DNA of 64,000 bases from Melampsora larici-populina 98AG31 (GCF_000204055.1 NW_006768804.1:150374-214373); one strand, 5' to 3'; counted from the first letter of the stretch, positions 1-12,480 are shown. The notes: generated by a model not told the origin, from the sequence alone. Numbers and translations are program-made.

Positions 1-433
1 CGAAGCTCACAATTTGGGATTTCATGTACCACCGTCTGTTGCTGAGCAATGTATGGTCAAGAAGGGATCTTTGGACAAGTATGTTACCACGACCACCGCA
101 ACAAAATTCAACAACATTACCTTCAACCAGATGGCTTGCACCTGGTTGATTCGGCGAGCACTTCCTTGGACTCCTATTGAGGATCCAATCCTGAGGGGAA
201 TGGTTCAATACCTTTGCCATGATGCTAAATTATATGGCCGCAAATGGGCGTTGACTGAAGCTAAGAACATCAACAGTTCTTTGAAACAAAATGTATTCAA
301 AGAATTGAAAGTAAGTACACCTTTATTATTGACATCCTTCTTAAATATATGTTTTATTGTTGTATTAATTGCTCATCTTCTTATAGCAATTGACTCCAAG
401 ATTCAATCTTGTAAATGGCTAAGAAGACCATAA
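1..433 (+). pseudogene. hAT transposase, N-terminal exon (partial at left edge)
   Basis: An open frame from position 14 encodes a tract containing PWTPIEDPILRGMVQYL followed by LYGRKWAL, which resembles the region of hAT-family transposases just before the catalytic domain. The exon probably ends near position 309 at a good donor (gtaagtac), with an acceptor at about 387 (cttatag); the next exon then reads on in the hAT style and stops where a repeat interrupts it, near 416-433. The beginning of the gene lies outside the window. The C-terminal part reappears at 1036-1698 in the same orientation, so this is one hAT copy broken by a roughly 600-bp insertion. The catalytic core is missing between the two parts, so the protein cannot work. 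Confidence 0.6.
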
Positions 434-1035
434 GACCTATAAATGTAGTGCAGCGTATTAGCACTCTTCTCCAACAAGCTCAGGTATGCAGACCTTTGCT
501 AACCTAAAGGTTTGGGAGGTAAAAACAAAATGAGAAACGATAAGTAAACTCAAAAGCTTATGAGAGTTGATCTAAAGGAAGTTTCTCTTTCCAAAAGATA
601 TTTATTATATTACTAATCAACTAACCTATAAATGTAGTGCAGCGTATTTGCACTCTTCTCCAACAAGCTCAGGTATGCAGACCTTTGCTAACCTAGAATA
701 AATAATTGAAAGATAGAAGTAGTGAAAAGAAAAACAACTTAGACTAATGAAACGTAGCAAGATAACAATATAAATTTATACCTAAAGGTTTGGGAGGTGA
801 AGATAAAATGAGAAACGATAAGTAAACTCAAACGCTTATGAGAGTTGATCTAAAGGAAGTTCTAACATGTTCGTCAAATGATATCAGTATGATGTTGAAA
901 CGCAAATTATAAGTGAAAGACTTACTCTCTTTCCAAAAGATAAGGAGAGAGAGACAAAGTTGATAAACACAGTCAACTACATATAAGAAAAAAAATTGTT
1001 GAGAAAACATGTTGGGATTGATCTACATCAAACTT
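397..1035 (+). repeat. Interspersed repeat carrying a short ATG-initiated exon, partly duplicated in tandem
   Basis: This unit also occurs at 56145-56565. Both copies start with an ATG (415 here) followed by about 23 codons, MAKKT.RPINVVQRI and so on, and then a donor-like gtatgcag. Within this copy the block from the codons for PINVVQ to the intron start is repeated at 624-694, so the element holds a partial internal duplication. The remainder is AT-rich and ends in a shared tail, acatcaaacttatt, at about 1035. Differences between copies in the short exon are silent or conservative in the plus-strand reading, which suggests it was coding. The family is not recognised. It splits the hAT gene. 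Confidence 0.6.
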
Positions 1036-1698
1036 ATTCCTCTTCTGCCTCAAGTTTTTCACAAAGCGGTTCGGTGGAAAGTTTGGTACCATTCCAATGA
1101 AGGCTGAGTCAATGTTGCGGCAAATATACTCAGGATATGAAGCTTCTTTGCCGGCTTGTCGCTCTGGAAACCATGAGTCTGGATCGAACAGCTCCAATCC
1201 TTTGGCTCCACCATCGAGGTTGTTTCATGTGGACACGGATGAAGACGAGGATGATACAGCCAAAGATTCAGTGGATGCATCTTTGGAAAACTATTTCCAA
1301 GTGTCAGACAAGATGCGCCAGAAGGATTATGACTTGGCGGACCCAAAAGCAAGTCTTGTGTGGTGGGTCCGCAAACAAGTTGAGTAAGTACATGATCAAT
1401 GAACAATCTTGTGCTAACATCTTTGTTTCTGTCACTTCTTCAGTGTCATGAAAAAGAATACCGGATCCTCGCCATTATGGCACGTGATTATCTAGCCTCG
1501 ACTGGTTCATCGTGCGCAGCTGAAAGAATATTTTCATGTGCCGCTGATGTGTGTGCCAGTGATTGGGGTAGCCTACTTGCATGCACCATAGAAGCTCTGG
1601 TGTTGAGTAGACTATGGTTAAGAGAAGGAGTCAATCTGGGTGTAGAATTTGCAGACCTGACTTCCATTTTGGAAGCACTAGGTGTAGTACTGGATTAA
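1036..1698 (+). pseudogene. hAT transposase, C-terminal exons with dimerisation domain
   Basis: Two exons, about 1036-1378 and 1444-1698, join in phase across a 65-bp intron (donor gttgag, acceptor cttcag). The second exon contains YRILAIMARDYLAST, then SSCAAERIFSCAAD, the typical hAT C-terminal dimerisation motif in which a dividing residue line, MARDYL, precedes the A-AERIFS helix. The first exon carries an acidic stretch, TDEDEDDTA. The frame runs from the inserted repeat at 397-1035, so this is the right half of the broken element whose left half is at 1-433. The DDE catalytic core is not visible between them, so the copy is non-autonomous or dead. Confidence 0.75.
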
Positions 1699-3089
1699 TG
1701 TAATCGTATCTTTATTATTCCAAATTCATTGTTACTGTGTTTATTGGAGTGGCACGATTAGAACATACATTCATATGGTTCATTTATCTTTGCAATTATA
1801 GTGTTTGTCTTTGTTTCCTTCTATTCTCACATTTCAATGTTCCTTCTATTCTTCTTGACTTCACATATTTCCTTGTAATAGTTTCTGAATCAATGTTTCT
1901 TAGACTTTTGGGTCTGTTGCGGTGGGTGCGTTGCTGCAGCATCACATGTCTGTTACGGGCGCAACTACTAATACTGTTGTGTCTGCGACTTTGCTGTTTT
2001 GGGCCTTAGATGAGTCACACTCCCGGGTGGGCTAGTTTTATGTTGTGGTTTCAATTGCAGCGCTGCACGGTCTGCGTTTCTTTGTGGCGTGTTGCGGCGC
2101 AGCGCAACAAAAAAACACCCTGTTGCGCGGCTTTACGTTGCTGGCGCAGGGTTGCAACAGGTGCCATATTTTCTGTTTAGGATAAATCTCACTATTTGAA
2201 AAACATGACAAGTATTCTCTGATATTGAAAGATTGTGAAGGGTTTATTTTGCCAATGATTAGTGAGTAAAAAAGTAGCAGAAGAGATATGATGAATTGAA
2301 GCATTTAAACTTATGTAGGAGTACTGGGAATCCCTGAAACTAATTTCAAAATCAGATCAAGAAGGGGATGATTAGGACACAAGGACTGAAGCATCTGGAC
2401 AACTATTTCAGTGACAATGATGGACCTCACATCAAAATCACTGTTGTACTTATGACTAGACAGCAGAGGAATAGGGGCAAGAGGAAGGTATGAAGTACTG
2501 TTCTTATCCCATGAAGTTTGAGTCATAAGAGTAATGCGCAGGTGAAGGGATTAAACTTATAGTAGTATTGTCAGATATTTCAAACAGAAGGAGAAGCTCA
2601 TAACAGATTTGCCATTACTCCAAAACTTAGGTCCACATGCCAAGGAGTCTCTAGAATTCAGCCTCTGAGGAGGATACATTGGCAGTCGTAATAATTTCTC
2701 TTTTGGGCTAACATCAATGAATTGAGTGTTTGCAGATTGAGCATAGCGTGCATCAATGGAAGTCAATATTTTGAGAGTGGCGCCTGCCACACATATGCTA
2801 GTGGCCAATGATTCTTCTTCTTCTTTCATTACCGCTGTAGGATCTGTCTGTGTATGAAATTTAGCAAACTCAAAAGAGTTTTTGAATGTGAACAAGGTAT
2901 GTTTATGTGAGAATGTGTGCCACAATCTTCTCTCCGGAATCCAATTGGAAGAGGAGGGAATCAATTTTTGAAATTCATCAAATGGAACTGAACTCTGGAA
3001 ACAAAATTCAAAAGTATGCACAGCACAACATTCAGGAAGAAAATGGATTCTCAAATCTGTCATCAATCCTGTTACAACTGCTGCAGTTA
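1699..3089 (+). other. hAT 3' subterminal region, then non-coding sequence
   Basis: No supported gene. From about 1916 to 2158 the sequence is unlike its AT-rich surroundings and holds a cluster of the five-base word gttgc (at 1916, 1930, 2091, 2122, 2137 and 2151) and its complement gcaac (2104 and 2154). It follows the hAT C-terminus and probably marks the subterminal repeats where hAT transposases bind. The remaining sequence to 3089 has open frames on both strands but none with recognisable composition; a 169-codon minus-strand frame at 2557-3066 has no motif I can name. Confidence 0.4.
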
Positions 3090-3990
3090 CTGGTGATTTT
3101 ATGCTCTGGCATTGCCGGTTGGGTCACCCTAATGACCAAACCCTCCTCAAGCTCGTAAGAGATCAATCATGTGTGGGATTACCTTAAAGACTGACAAAAA
3201 CCACTGCTGGAAAATATTGTGCAGTGGCAAAATCGACTAAAACTCATATGATAGGGCCATCACTTATGTCCTATGACGGCATGTTACAACTTGTTGTTGT
3301 GGACCTGTGTGGTCCATTCCCAGTAAAGACAATTTCAGGCTGCGAGTATTCACTCAAAATCAGGAATGTTTTTTCAACGTTCATGAGAACCTATCTACTC
3401 AAGGGCAAGAATGAAGCATCTGCACACATCAAGATCTTTATATCAGAAGCCGAGCGACATACAGGTAGGAAACTTATACACTGGCGTACTGATGGGGGGG
3501 GGAATTTGTTAATGATTCCCTAAAATCTTACTTCTCTGAAAAGGGAATTGTTGTGCAGTGTTCCCTCCCTTACTTTCACAAACAAAACGGAGAAATCAAG
3601 CGTGCTAACCGCACAGTACAAGGTGGCATGCAAGTTTTATTGAAAGACTCAGGCCTCCCTTGTTGTTTCTGGGTTTTGCAATACCCACCGCCACCAACCT
3701 ACACTGCAAAACACCTAACTCTAACTCAAGTCCAAAAACCCTGACAGAACTCTTTTTAGGATCCTCACCTCAAGTTGATCATCTCTGTATTTTTGGCAGC
3801 TGGGCCTTTGTTCATGTCCCACTGGCCCAGTCAAGAAACGAAAAAAGTTGGACGACAGAGTGATTCACTGCAAACATTATTCAACTTCCCCAAGTGGGCA
3901 GGAAAAAGTGACGGGGAGTATGATTTGTCATAAAATGATCTATCACTCCACACCTGAGCCCTAACACCCACACTACATATGTGTAGCATG
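3090..3990 (+). pseudogene. Decayed Ty1/copia integrase fragment
   Basis: Pieces of a copia polyprotein lie in successive frames. They start with the GAG-pre-integrase zinc-binding motif (LWHCRLGHPN at about 3102), an in-frame stop near 3183, then the integrase core with VVVDLCGPFPVK and HWRTDGGG, and then, in another frame, GIVVQCSLPYFHKQNG and the conserved TELFLGSSPQVDHL. A run of nine G residues at 3494-3502 lies exactly where the frame changes. No LTRs were found for it. It is older than, and independent of, the complete element at 6946-12839 and lies in the opposite orientation. Confidence 0.75.
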
Positions 3991-6940
3991 CTCAGTGAAT
4001 ATGTGGTTATCATGTACATACAGTTCTGCTCAGTTATCTGCTCATCATATATTTTCCATCACTCATTGGTCAAAGAGGTTCCAAGGTGTTAGTTGGTGCA
4101 ATTTCAATTGGATCCCTTTGCACTCAACACTTTTGGTCCATTGTTGCCACCACTCTATGTTGCACCTACAAATCAATCTTTATTGCTCTCAATGGGTGAC
4201 AATTTGATGAAGCACAAATCTCACCTCATTGTATGGCATCCAGACCATATGGTTTAATCTGTTTTTTTCTTTTAGTACAACTTGACAAGCGCAATGAGTC
4301 AAATCTAGTTGAACACCTTCCTGCCTTTGGTGCGAGAATTTAAGAAACATCACTTCTCCTTTTGTGTAGATGGTGATCAAGATGGTACGCAAAACTTGAA
4401 ATCTCAGTCTCTCTTGCTCAGAAGTAGGCCCTTCTGGTCATTGTGTCCTAGCAGTACAACCTTGCAAGCGCTACAGATGATCTTGCAAGTTTGTCCTTTT
4501 ATGGCAGATGGCATTCCCGTTCCGTCATACTCCAGGTATCAGCATGGTTGGTTTCTCAATGAAAGCAATGCGCCAGTGTTTTGGGCTTCCTATCAAACTG
4601 CTACACAATCATCAACAATTGTAGATGACACAGATAGAGAGTAAAGTTGCCTCAGTGGCTTTGGTATGCTTGTGTTTTGTTTTTTTATCTTTCATCTTCA
4701 CACACACAATAATGATCCATGGATATTTCTTGGAAGCATAGGCGGATCTGTCAAAGTCACAATAGCCTTACAACCCAAAACAACTCTGTTGTTTTTCAAG
4801 TTCTTTCCTTTTTGATGGCTTTGTCTTTTTCCATCTTCCTCTCAACTGTATATAGCTTTTCTTTTCATCCATGTCACATGACTACAATACATGAATGTTA
4901 TCTCTCGTGCCCTTTCTCTGGAAGTGGATAGACCGTTTGATCTGATTGCACCTGATTTCTTTGTCAGTTCCTCACAATCTTGATACTTTGATTCAAGACC
5001 CTCAGACGTTGTGGTGATCAATTTATGGGATCAATTAAAAAATTCATAATTACCAGTTTACCAGTTTATTAGTAGGATTCAGCAGGAAAGAAAATTCAAA
5101 ATGGAGGTTTTTGATCAATTGAAGCTCTTGTAGGCTTATGTATTGGTCATTAGGTCAACATTACATCATTTTATTTCACATTATACATTAAGATCATTAT
5201 AGTTTACTTACAAACTTATTACAAAAAGAAAGAAAGAAAAACATAAGAAAAATTCGAAAATATAGGTACATAGGTTGGAAAATGGTTTTTAGCTTAGTAA
5301 AAATAAAGTTATGGGTATTATGAGGTTGGAATAGGAAAGAACAACATTATATTATACTATGACAATTTTAATATTCAAGGTTGATAAATAGAAACAAAAG
5401 TTATTAGGGAAAAGGTACTTTTTCGAAGTTGGTAAACAAGAGGTACATGTGTAGTTTGGTTGTGTAATAGTGGTAGTGATGGAAGTGAAGGTTGCCAAGA
5501 GGATTTTCCGGGATTTTTAAGGTTATAGATGATGATGTCATATTACATGAGCAAGAAAAAGAGAGTAGCAGCTGTGAAAAGTGGAGAAAATGGGTAAAAT
5601 GTGTGGAAAATGGAGGTTTTCAGCTAATTACATATGTCAAATGACGTCAGACAAGGTTGGTAGATGGCTCATTCAACGCAGAAGAGTGGATTACATAATG
5701 TACAAGCTTTAAATCATTAGTAACGGAGGTGTGTGTAAAACGTTATAAGGCAAATAAAGAATTGGTGTGAATCTCGAATTTACAGTCACAAGTCAACATG
5801 TAATGCTCAAAACCTTAACTTCACAACTCAATATCTTACTCATCACTCATCAGAAGTAGGTCATGTAGGTGTCAGAAATGATCAGTAACACGTGGGCTAC
5901 AAGATGCACTTTAGTAATCAAAAATTGGAGCACATCTAAAAAAATTCGTAATCTCAAAAATTGATTTTCAGCTAGTTTACAAGGAAAAAATCACCTGTAT
6001 TCATCATAAGAAGTGCTGTACATCATATTATTGCGTCATTGATCACTATTAGCTGTGAAAATTACATCATTTATTAGTAACAAAATCATTACATTGCGTC
6101 ATCATAGGGTTTTCAGGGAATTTTGGGCGGATTTGATTGGTTTTGAGGTTGTTGACCATTGTAAAAATTCTAGTGCATTGTTATATATACTTGGAGAGGG
6201 TTTTGGGACTGTTGTTCCCCTTTTTTCTTTATCATTTATGCCATTATTATTTTGTTTATCATCATAAACTTATTTTAATAGTACCTGGTCACTTAAATAC
6301 GCCCTTTATTACAATTATAAAGAGAAATTTACTTTAGTTTTATAGTCATAAAGACTTATTGGGAATAATATCAATCAGATATTGCTTATTTCTTCAGTTA
6401 TCAATTGGGAATAACACTATAGCAGTGTTGATAGTAATACAAAGTGTGCTTTTGAAGTTAAAATACGTGTGAAGATACATTTCTCTGGTGCCTTATCAGT
6501 ACTCAATACAACAGAGCTCTTTCTGATTGTGTTGTTTTAGAAGAGCAGTCCTTAGACAACTTCTACTAGTCATTTTTATTAGTAGATTATCCTCTTCCAG
6601 CTCTGTATAACCCTTGTTGGGTTATAAGTTCTACAACGTGTACCTAGTGAGTGCGGTGGAAACAATAACATCAAAAGGCAGATTAATGTGTGCTGAGCAA
6701 TTCAGGACTCAACCCCCTGCGCCACCAGGTTGGGATGAACAGATACAAATTTTACAAAGGTTTGGCTAACCTTGCTTAGCTAAAGTTCAGGCGCCTAGGG
6801 CGGGCGCTTTTTAGGGAAAAGTTGAAAAATGCTGCACTTCTGATGGAGTTTTAAGCTCACCAAATGTCCGGCGCACTTTTGGCTGACACGGTGTACCCAA
6901 CTATACTCATACCAGTATAAAATAGTGGCACCCTTGCTAT
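3991..6940. other. AT-rich non-coding stretch
   Basis: No convincing gene in nearly 3 kb. The largest frame (4309-4644, plus strand, 111 codons) has no recognisable motif and could be a remnant of the upstream copia copy. Several short frames between 5000 and 6900 are stop-rich and low in complexity. The stretch ends at the target site of the copia element. Confidence 0.4.
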
Positions 6941-6945
6941 ATGTC
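6941..6945 (+). repeat. Target site duplication ATGTC, left copy
   Basis: The five bases atgtc stand directly before the LTR terminus tgttgaaac at 6946 and recur directly after the other LTR at 12840-12844. A perfect 5-bp duplication is the expected footprint of a copia integrase and shows that 6946-12839 entered as one unit. Confidence 0.9.
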
Positions 6946-7555
6946 TGTTGAAACTGTCAGAGCAGGGAATGATAAGGTTCAGAACAAAACCTATGAACTA
7001 TCAAAGTTCCCTCAAATCAGAGTTAACTCACCTGTCAGAGCAGGGAATGATAAGGTTCAGAACAAAACCTATGAACTATCAAAGTTCCCTCGAATCAGAG
7101 TTAACTCACCTTCACACCTAAGAATGATTAGAATATCTTGGATCAGTTTTTATTTCCATCACATCATAATAAAAATGAAACACAGATATTAAAATAAGAA
7201 AACAAAATTAAACTACATACCTGTCAGAGCAGGGAATGATAAGGTTCAGAACAAAACCTATGAACTATCAAAGTTCCCTCAAATCAGAGTTAACTCACCT
7301 TCACACCCAAGAATGATTAGAATATCTTGGATGAAGAAGGGAGACTCATCTTCGATGCTCTTCGAGGTTTGTCATTAAACTTCTTAGCGGTACTTAGGTT
7401 AATTATGATGACAAGTTATACATATGGTATGACACGTGAAACAAGCTACATAATGTGATAATGAGAGTAAATGAGATATGAAATATAAGACATATAGTTA
7501 ATATCAGTCATGTAATGAAAATGAAACGTAACAGGTATTACACTATACTTCAACA
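6946..7555 (-). repeat. 3' LTR of the copia element, enlarged by internal repeats
   Basis: This LTR is 610 bp against 343 bp for its partner. It starts with tgttgaaac like the partner but then holds three starts of the block beginning tgtcagagcaggg, at 6955, 7033 and 7222. The first is cut after 78 bp, the second continues to about 7133 and is followed by some 88 bp not found in the other LTR, and the third runs to the normal end, cttcaaca, at 7555. The LTR termini TG...CA are intact. Confidence 0.85.
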
Positions 7556-7578
7556 TCCCCCCTATTTCAAGATCATTT

Positions 7579-10500
7579 CTAATTCATATTATTAAGCTTT
7601 AGTGCATGTTGAATTGCTTGAGGTCCTAGCGGCTTGGTTAAGTGATCAGCTAACATTTCTTTGCTAGGTATATGATGAATGATAAGTTGGTTAGATTGTA
7701 TAAGGTCCCTGATATAATGAAATCGACAATCAATATGTTTGGATTTTGATTTTAAACCATCCCCCGTTGCCGTGAATATTGCTGAGGTGTTGTCGATGAA
7801 GAAAGGTGTGGGAGCTTCTAGTTGATGCATGATATCAAAGTAGAAAGACCGTACCCAGGCCATGTGTTTAGAACATTCAGTTGCAGCCAAGTATTCGGCT
7901 TCTGATGTGGACAAAGCTACCACTGATTGTCGCTGAGACTTCCAACATACTGCACCGTTTGATACTTTGATGACATACCCAGTAACTGATTTCCGAGTAA
8001 GAGGACATTGAGAAAAATCGGAATCCGAATACGCCTCAGGTTCAACGTTCCCCCCAGAGTAGGTGATTGAGAGATGTTGTGTGCCATGTAAGTAACGTAA
8101 GACGTGTTTTGCAGCAGTCCAGTGCGCTACGGTCCAAGCAGAGTTGTATTTCGATAATTGTGAGACCGCATACGAGATGTCAGGACGTGTGCAAGTTGAT
8201 ATCCATTGGAGACATCCCACAAGTTCTTGATAGGGAATGTCTTTGGCTTCTTCTATCTCCTCAGTAGTGCCGGGTTTTAGAGTGAGTCTTTGAGGGAGAG
8301 GTGTTTTGACAGATTTGCAGTTCACCATCGCAAAGCGTTCCAGGCATGATTCAATGTAATGAGATTGATTAATTTTGATGCTGGAACCGTCTTCTGCGAT
8401 GTCGAGTTTGATGCCGAGGTATAAGGTAGGCTTTTCTGTCCATTTCAGTTTGTATTTCAAATTAATGAATGTTTGAAATTTTGAGAAAAGTTCATCGTTG
8501 TCACAGAAAACTAGTGAATCGTCCACATGAAGGTGAAGAATTAGAAGTCCAAGAGAAGATTTCAACACATAAACTGCCGAGTCAGAAGAGATAGGAAATA
8601 TTTCAAAACCAGCTGCTGTCGCACCGAAGTGTTGTTGCCATCGCCGAGCAGCTTGTTTAGTACCATATAACGATTTGATCAGTAACCAGACTCTGAGCCG
8701 CTCAGTTGGATGTTCAAAACCCACAACTTGACGAGCATAAACCAGATCTTTCATATCACCGTTTAAGAATGCTGTGACGTTGTCAAATTGCCTGATTTTC
8801 ATTATTCGTCGTCTTGTTCTTCTGTTTGATCCGGACACTTCTAAGGCTAGTAAGATTCTGAGAGAGTCGATTTTAGCTACCGATGCATATGTATCATTGT
8901 AATCTAGTCCTTTGATTTGATGGTTTCCAAGTACAACCCAATGTGCCTTGAAACGTACCACTCGGTTATGCTCATCTCTCTTCTTGTTAAAGATCCACAT
9001 CCCCCCTAGGATATTGGCTTCAGGGGGCGGGTCAATGAGTTTACCTACTGAGTGTTCCATGAGTGAATTGAACTCCTCCTGCATCGCGTGAGTCCATGCC
9101 TGCTTGTCAGGACCAGCCATTGCTTGAGCGTACGTCGGGCTATCAGGATTGGATCCTGTAGTTGCAGAGAATCCCCATCGGTCTGGTATGACAGTCTTAG
9201 TACTGGTTATGATCATAGGTCCTAAAACCGAGTTGGTGGCTACCGATGTTGATGTTTTTGTAAACCCATAGCAATCCGGCGCTGCTCGTGATTGTTGTGA
9301 TCGTCTGACAGGTGCTGTTTGCTGTGAGGTAGTTGGAAGCACAGTCCTTGGATTCTGAGACGATTGTGTATTGAGATCCGGAGCTGGTGATGCCGATCGC
9401 GAAGGTGGAGTCGGTGATGGAGATCGCAACGGCGTATTTGGTGATTCAGCCATAGGATTCTCGTCTTGAATAGGCATTCTAGTAGTTGATGATGCCGGTG
9501 ATTCATTCCTAATCAAAACAGGAAGAGGTGAGACAGACGATAATGGTGATGAGCCATTAGAGCTAGGGATGTGAACTCTATCAGGATGAACATGATCAGA
9601 TGGTGAAGATTGTTTTACTGAAGATGCCGACGAGTGAATTGATGGATCAGACGGAGTATCCACAGCAGCAGGTTCACGATATGCCGCATGTTGGATAGGT
9701 GGAGTTGTTGGTACCGATTGAACCGACTGATTAGAAAGCTGAGATGTGATCACCTTCTTAGGAGCATGTATCGAACCGCTTAAAGGAATCCGCTCTATTG
9801 GATACTGTGGTGATGGCGGACTAGGTGGGTTCTGGTTCAATACTGAAGAATCATTGGAAGATTGAGGACTTGTTGGAATAGGAGTCGACGGTCGTTCTTC
9901 TATCAGAGTCTCCGTAGGGGTGTGAGTCACATCCAGGCTTTGTGATGTTTTCGAAGAAGAGATGAATAGTATATCGGGAATCACAAGTTCAACTTGTACG
10001 TTGGGGGAATGAGTTGGGTGTACCCCAGGAAAAATGTCTTCCCGGTAGACTACATCACCAGTTACAAAGATCCGGCCAGTTTGTTTATCCCACAAACGAG
10101 CGGCCCTGGCTCCTTCCTCTAACCCGACAAAGATAAAGCGTTTGGCTAGAGGACCCACTTTTGACTTTTGACTGCGATCCACCGCAAAGCAGAGAGATCC
10201 AAATGGCTTAAGACGGTCAGTGTCAAATGGGTGTACATGCCCTGGATTGAGTGATTCGAAAACTTCCATAGGTGATTGAAGTTTGAGTGCCGCATGAGGA
10301 GAGCAATTGATTTGTAATGCAGAATACTTCGCCAGTTCCCCCCAAAGATGTAGGGGAAGACCTGATTGAATCAGCTGGCTGCGTATTCGTCCCAGAAGAG
10401 TACGTCCAAAGCGTTCAGAGACGGAGTTTGCTGTAGGACGCTCAGACGGACCTCTCTCAATTTCGATACCTTCCTGCTTAAGGTATTGAAAGAATTGACT

Positions 10501-12375
10501 CGAGGAGTACTCGCCACCTCGATCAGATTTGAGCTTAAGTAGTTTCCTTCCACACTTCTTCTCCATCATGGTCTTGAATTGCTTAAAGGTCTCAAAAGTC
10601 TCACTGTTTGATTTCAACAAGTAAATAGAGCAAAATCGAGTGTGATCATCAATAAAAGTCACTATGTATTTATAACCTGATTTTGTAGATGGAGAAATAG
10701 GACCCAAGAGATCGCTATGTACAACGTTAAGCAAATCTGGTGATCGATGAAAGGGAGACGTGGAAGGAGATTGGGTGAGTTTGCCCATTGCGCAAGCATC
10801 ACACTGAATGAAATCTTTTCGAGACAATGAGATTGATTTGTGTCGACGAAGAAATGAAATTACTGCATCAGGGTGTAAGTGACCTAGACGCTTATGCCAC
10901 AACCCAGCCAGTTTCTCAGGATCGGTGTATGAGAAAAATGCATTGGTCGATATGATGTTAAGCTGAGGCGTCCATAGTCGATGCGTTTGAGGATTGCGAC
11001 GCATCTTGAGAACTATCTGGCCTTTTTGATCAGTGATGATGCCGATGTTTTTGTCGAAAGATGCCCGAAAACCGTCATTGCATAGTCGACCAATAGAAAT
11101 CAAGTTACCAGTCAACTTTGGAGAATACAATACGTCTCTGAGAGTGAGCGTTTCAAACCTGACAGTCCCTTTACTCTTTGCCCATATGGCTCCGTCCTGA
11201 GATGCCACTCCAATCCGGGTGGGTTTGATGTGTTGTAGATCAGATAGGAGCAATAGGTCGGAGAACATATGGCTGGTGGCTCCGGTGTCACAGATGATAG
11301 GGTTTGTGGTTGAAGTCGTGGCCGAGAAAGCCTCCTCCCAGTACGATACGCTTTCATCTTCTTTCGCAGATGGTGAAGATTGCTGAGTGACATGGGTGGA
11401 GTTGGCTTGATTAGACTTTGAATTCTTCTCATGTTCTAAGAAAGCACGCCATCGCCTCGTTCAACACTGCTCGTCCGTGTGACCAGGGTGACCTAATGAG
11501 CATTGAACAGTGGACTGATTGGTTTGATTGGACTGATTAGTTGATGTGTACTTTCGTTGTCCGGGTCGTGTTCTGGTGTTCGGTCGACTTCGGCCAGCAG
11601 CAAGAGCATTGTCAGTTGGAGTAGATGATGCATTACGAGTAGCCTCTATCTTGAGCAGTGAATAGAGTCTAGCCAAGGTCAGCGTCTCAAAGTTGGTTAA
11701 AAGACTTTGAACTAATGGCGTGAAATCAGGTGGAAGAGATTTGATAAGAATAATAGCGAAAAAGGGTTCGGAAATCTTATTATCTGGGGACGATGATAAG
11801 TTACTAAGTAGATCATTATGAAGTTTTCTAAAAGCATGAATATGATCAGATAAGTTATCACCAGGGGACATTTTAAGGGAGATGATATCGGAAAACAAGT
11901 GAGCAGTTGATAGTCCTCCGGCGTCATCGTGATGTGTACACAGGAGTTGGAAAGCTGCTCTGGGAGACGAGCACGTCCGAATGACCTGAAAGTTTTCTGC
12001 ATCGATTGTTGCATGAATGGCAGCGAGAGCTCTACTCGAATTGGTTTCGAATCCATCAACTGCAGCTTCATCTGATTCATCTGGGGCTTTCAAATCTTTG
12101 AGTATATATTTAGATAGTCTCTGTCCTCCTAATATGGTGGTAAGCTTAAGTTTCCAGTCATTAAAAGTTCCGGTCGAAAGCTTAGTGACATTAGAGTAGT
12201 TGCTAGTTGAGAACTCTTTAAGATCAGATGTCATTTTTAATTTTTGATCGATAGTTGGGAATTTTATAGAGTTTTTGGTATCGGAAGGCGAGGTAAGTTC
12301 AGATCGGGGGATTTTTGAATTAGTTGATTCAGGTTTCAGTTCTGATTTGGCGTCTGTGGCGTCGATGGGATTCAT
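7579..12375 (-). pseudogene. Copia gag-pol polyprotein, one frame with a single internal TGA
   Basis: The frame has 1,599 codons including the final stop. Gag (about 304 residues) contains the usual helical gag region and ends in a short zinc-knuckle-like motif, CSLGHPGHTDEQC. A TGA follows at 11461-11463, and the same frame continues without any other stop. It then carries the protease motif DTGATSH, the GAG-pre-integrase motif (WHKRLGHLHPD, then CDACAMGK), the integrase core (HSDLLGP, DDHTRF, KSDRGGEY), reverse transcriptase with TAFLNGDM and catalytic HVDDSLVF, and RNase H with YSDSDFSQ, ALSTSEAEYLA and HIDCRFHYIRD. Apart from the TGA the protein looks complete. The stop may be a single decay mutation or a readthrough site between gag and pol; see findings. 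Confidence 0.9.
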
Positions 12376-12480
12376 TCGACTAGACTATGTTAATCTAATC
12401 CGGGGAAGTTGAAAGTTCGATAGAGTTCTGTACTGAACTGACAGATGTGATGGAAAGAGGAGACCGCAGACGTTTCAGAA

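Noticed and set aside
415..500. Partial likeness of ggctaaga...gtagtgcagcgtatcag to the 5' part of U2 snRNA
   Set aside because: Only short words match, spacing is wrong, and the same bases read as a conserved short coding exon in three copies.
2557..3066. A 169-codon minus-strand frame next to the decayed copia integrase
   Set aside because: It overlaps a region where the integrase remnant lies on the opposite strand, and I see no motif in it.
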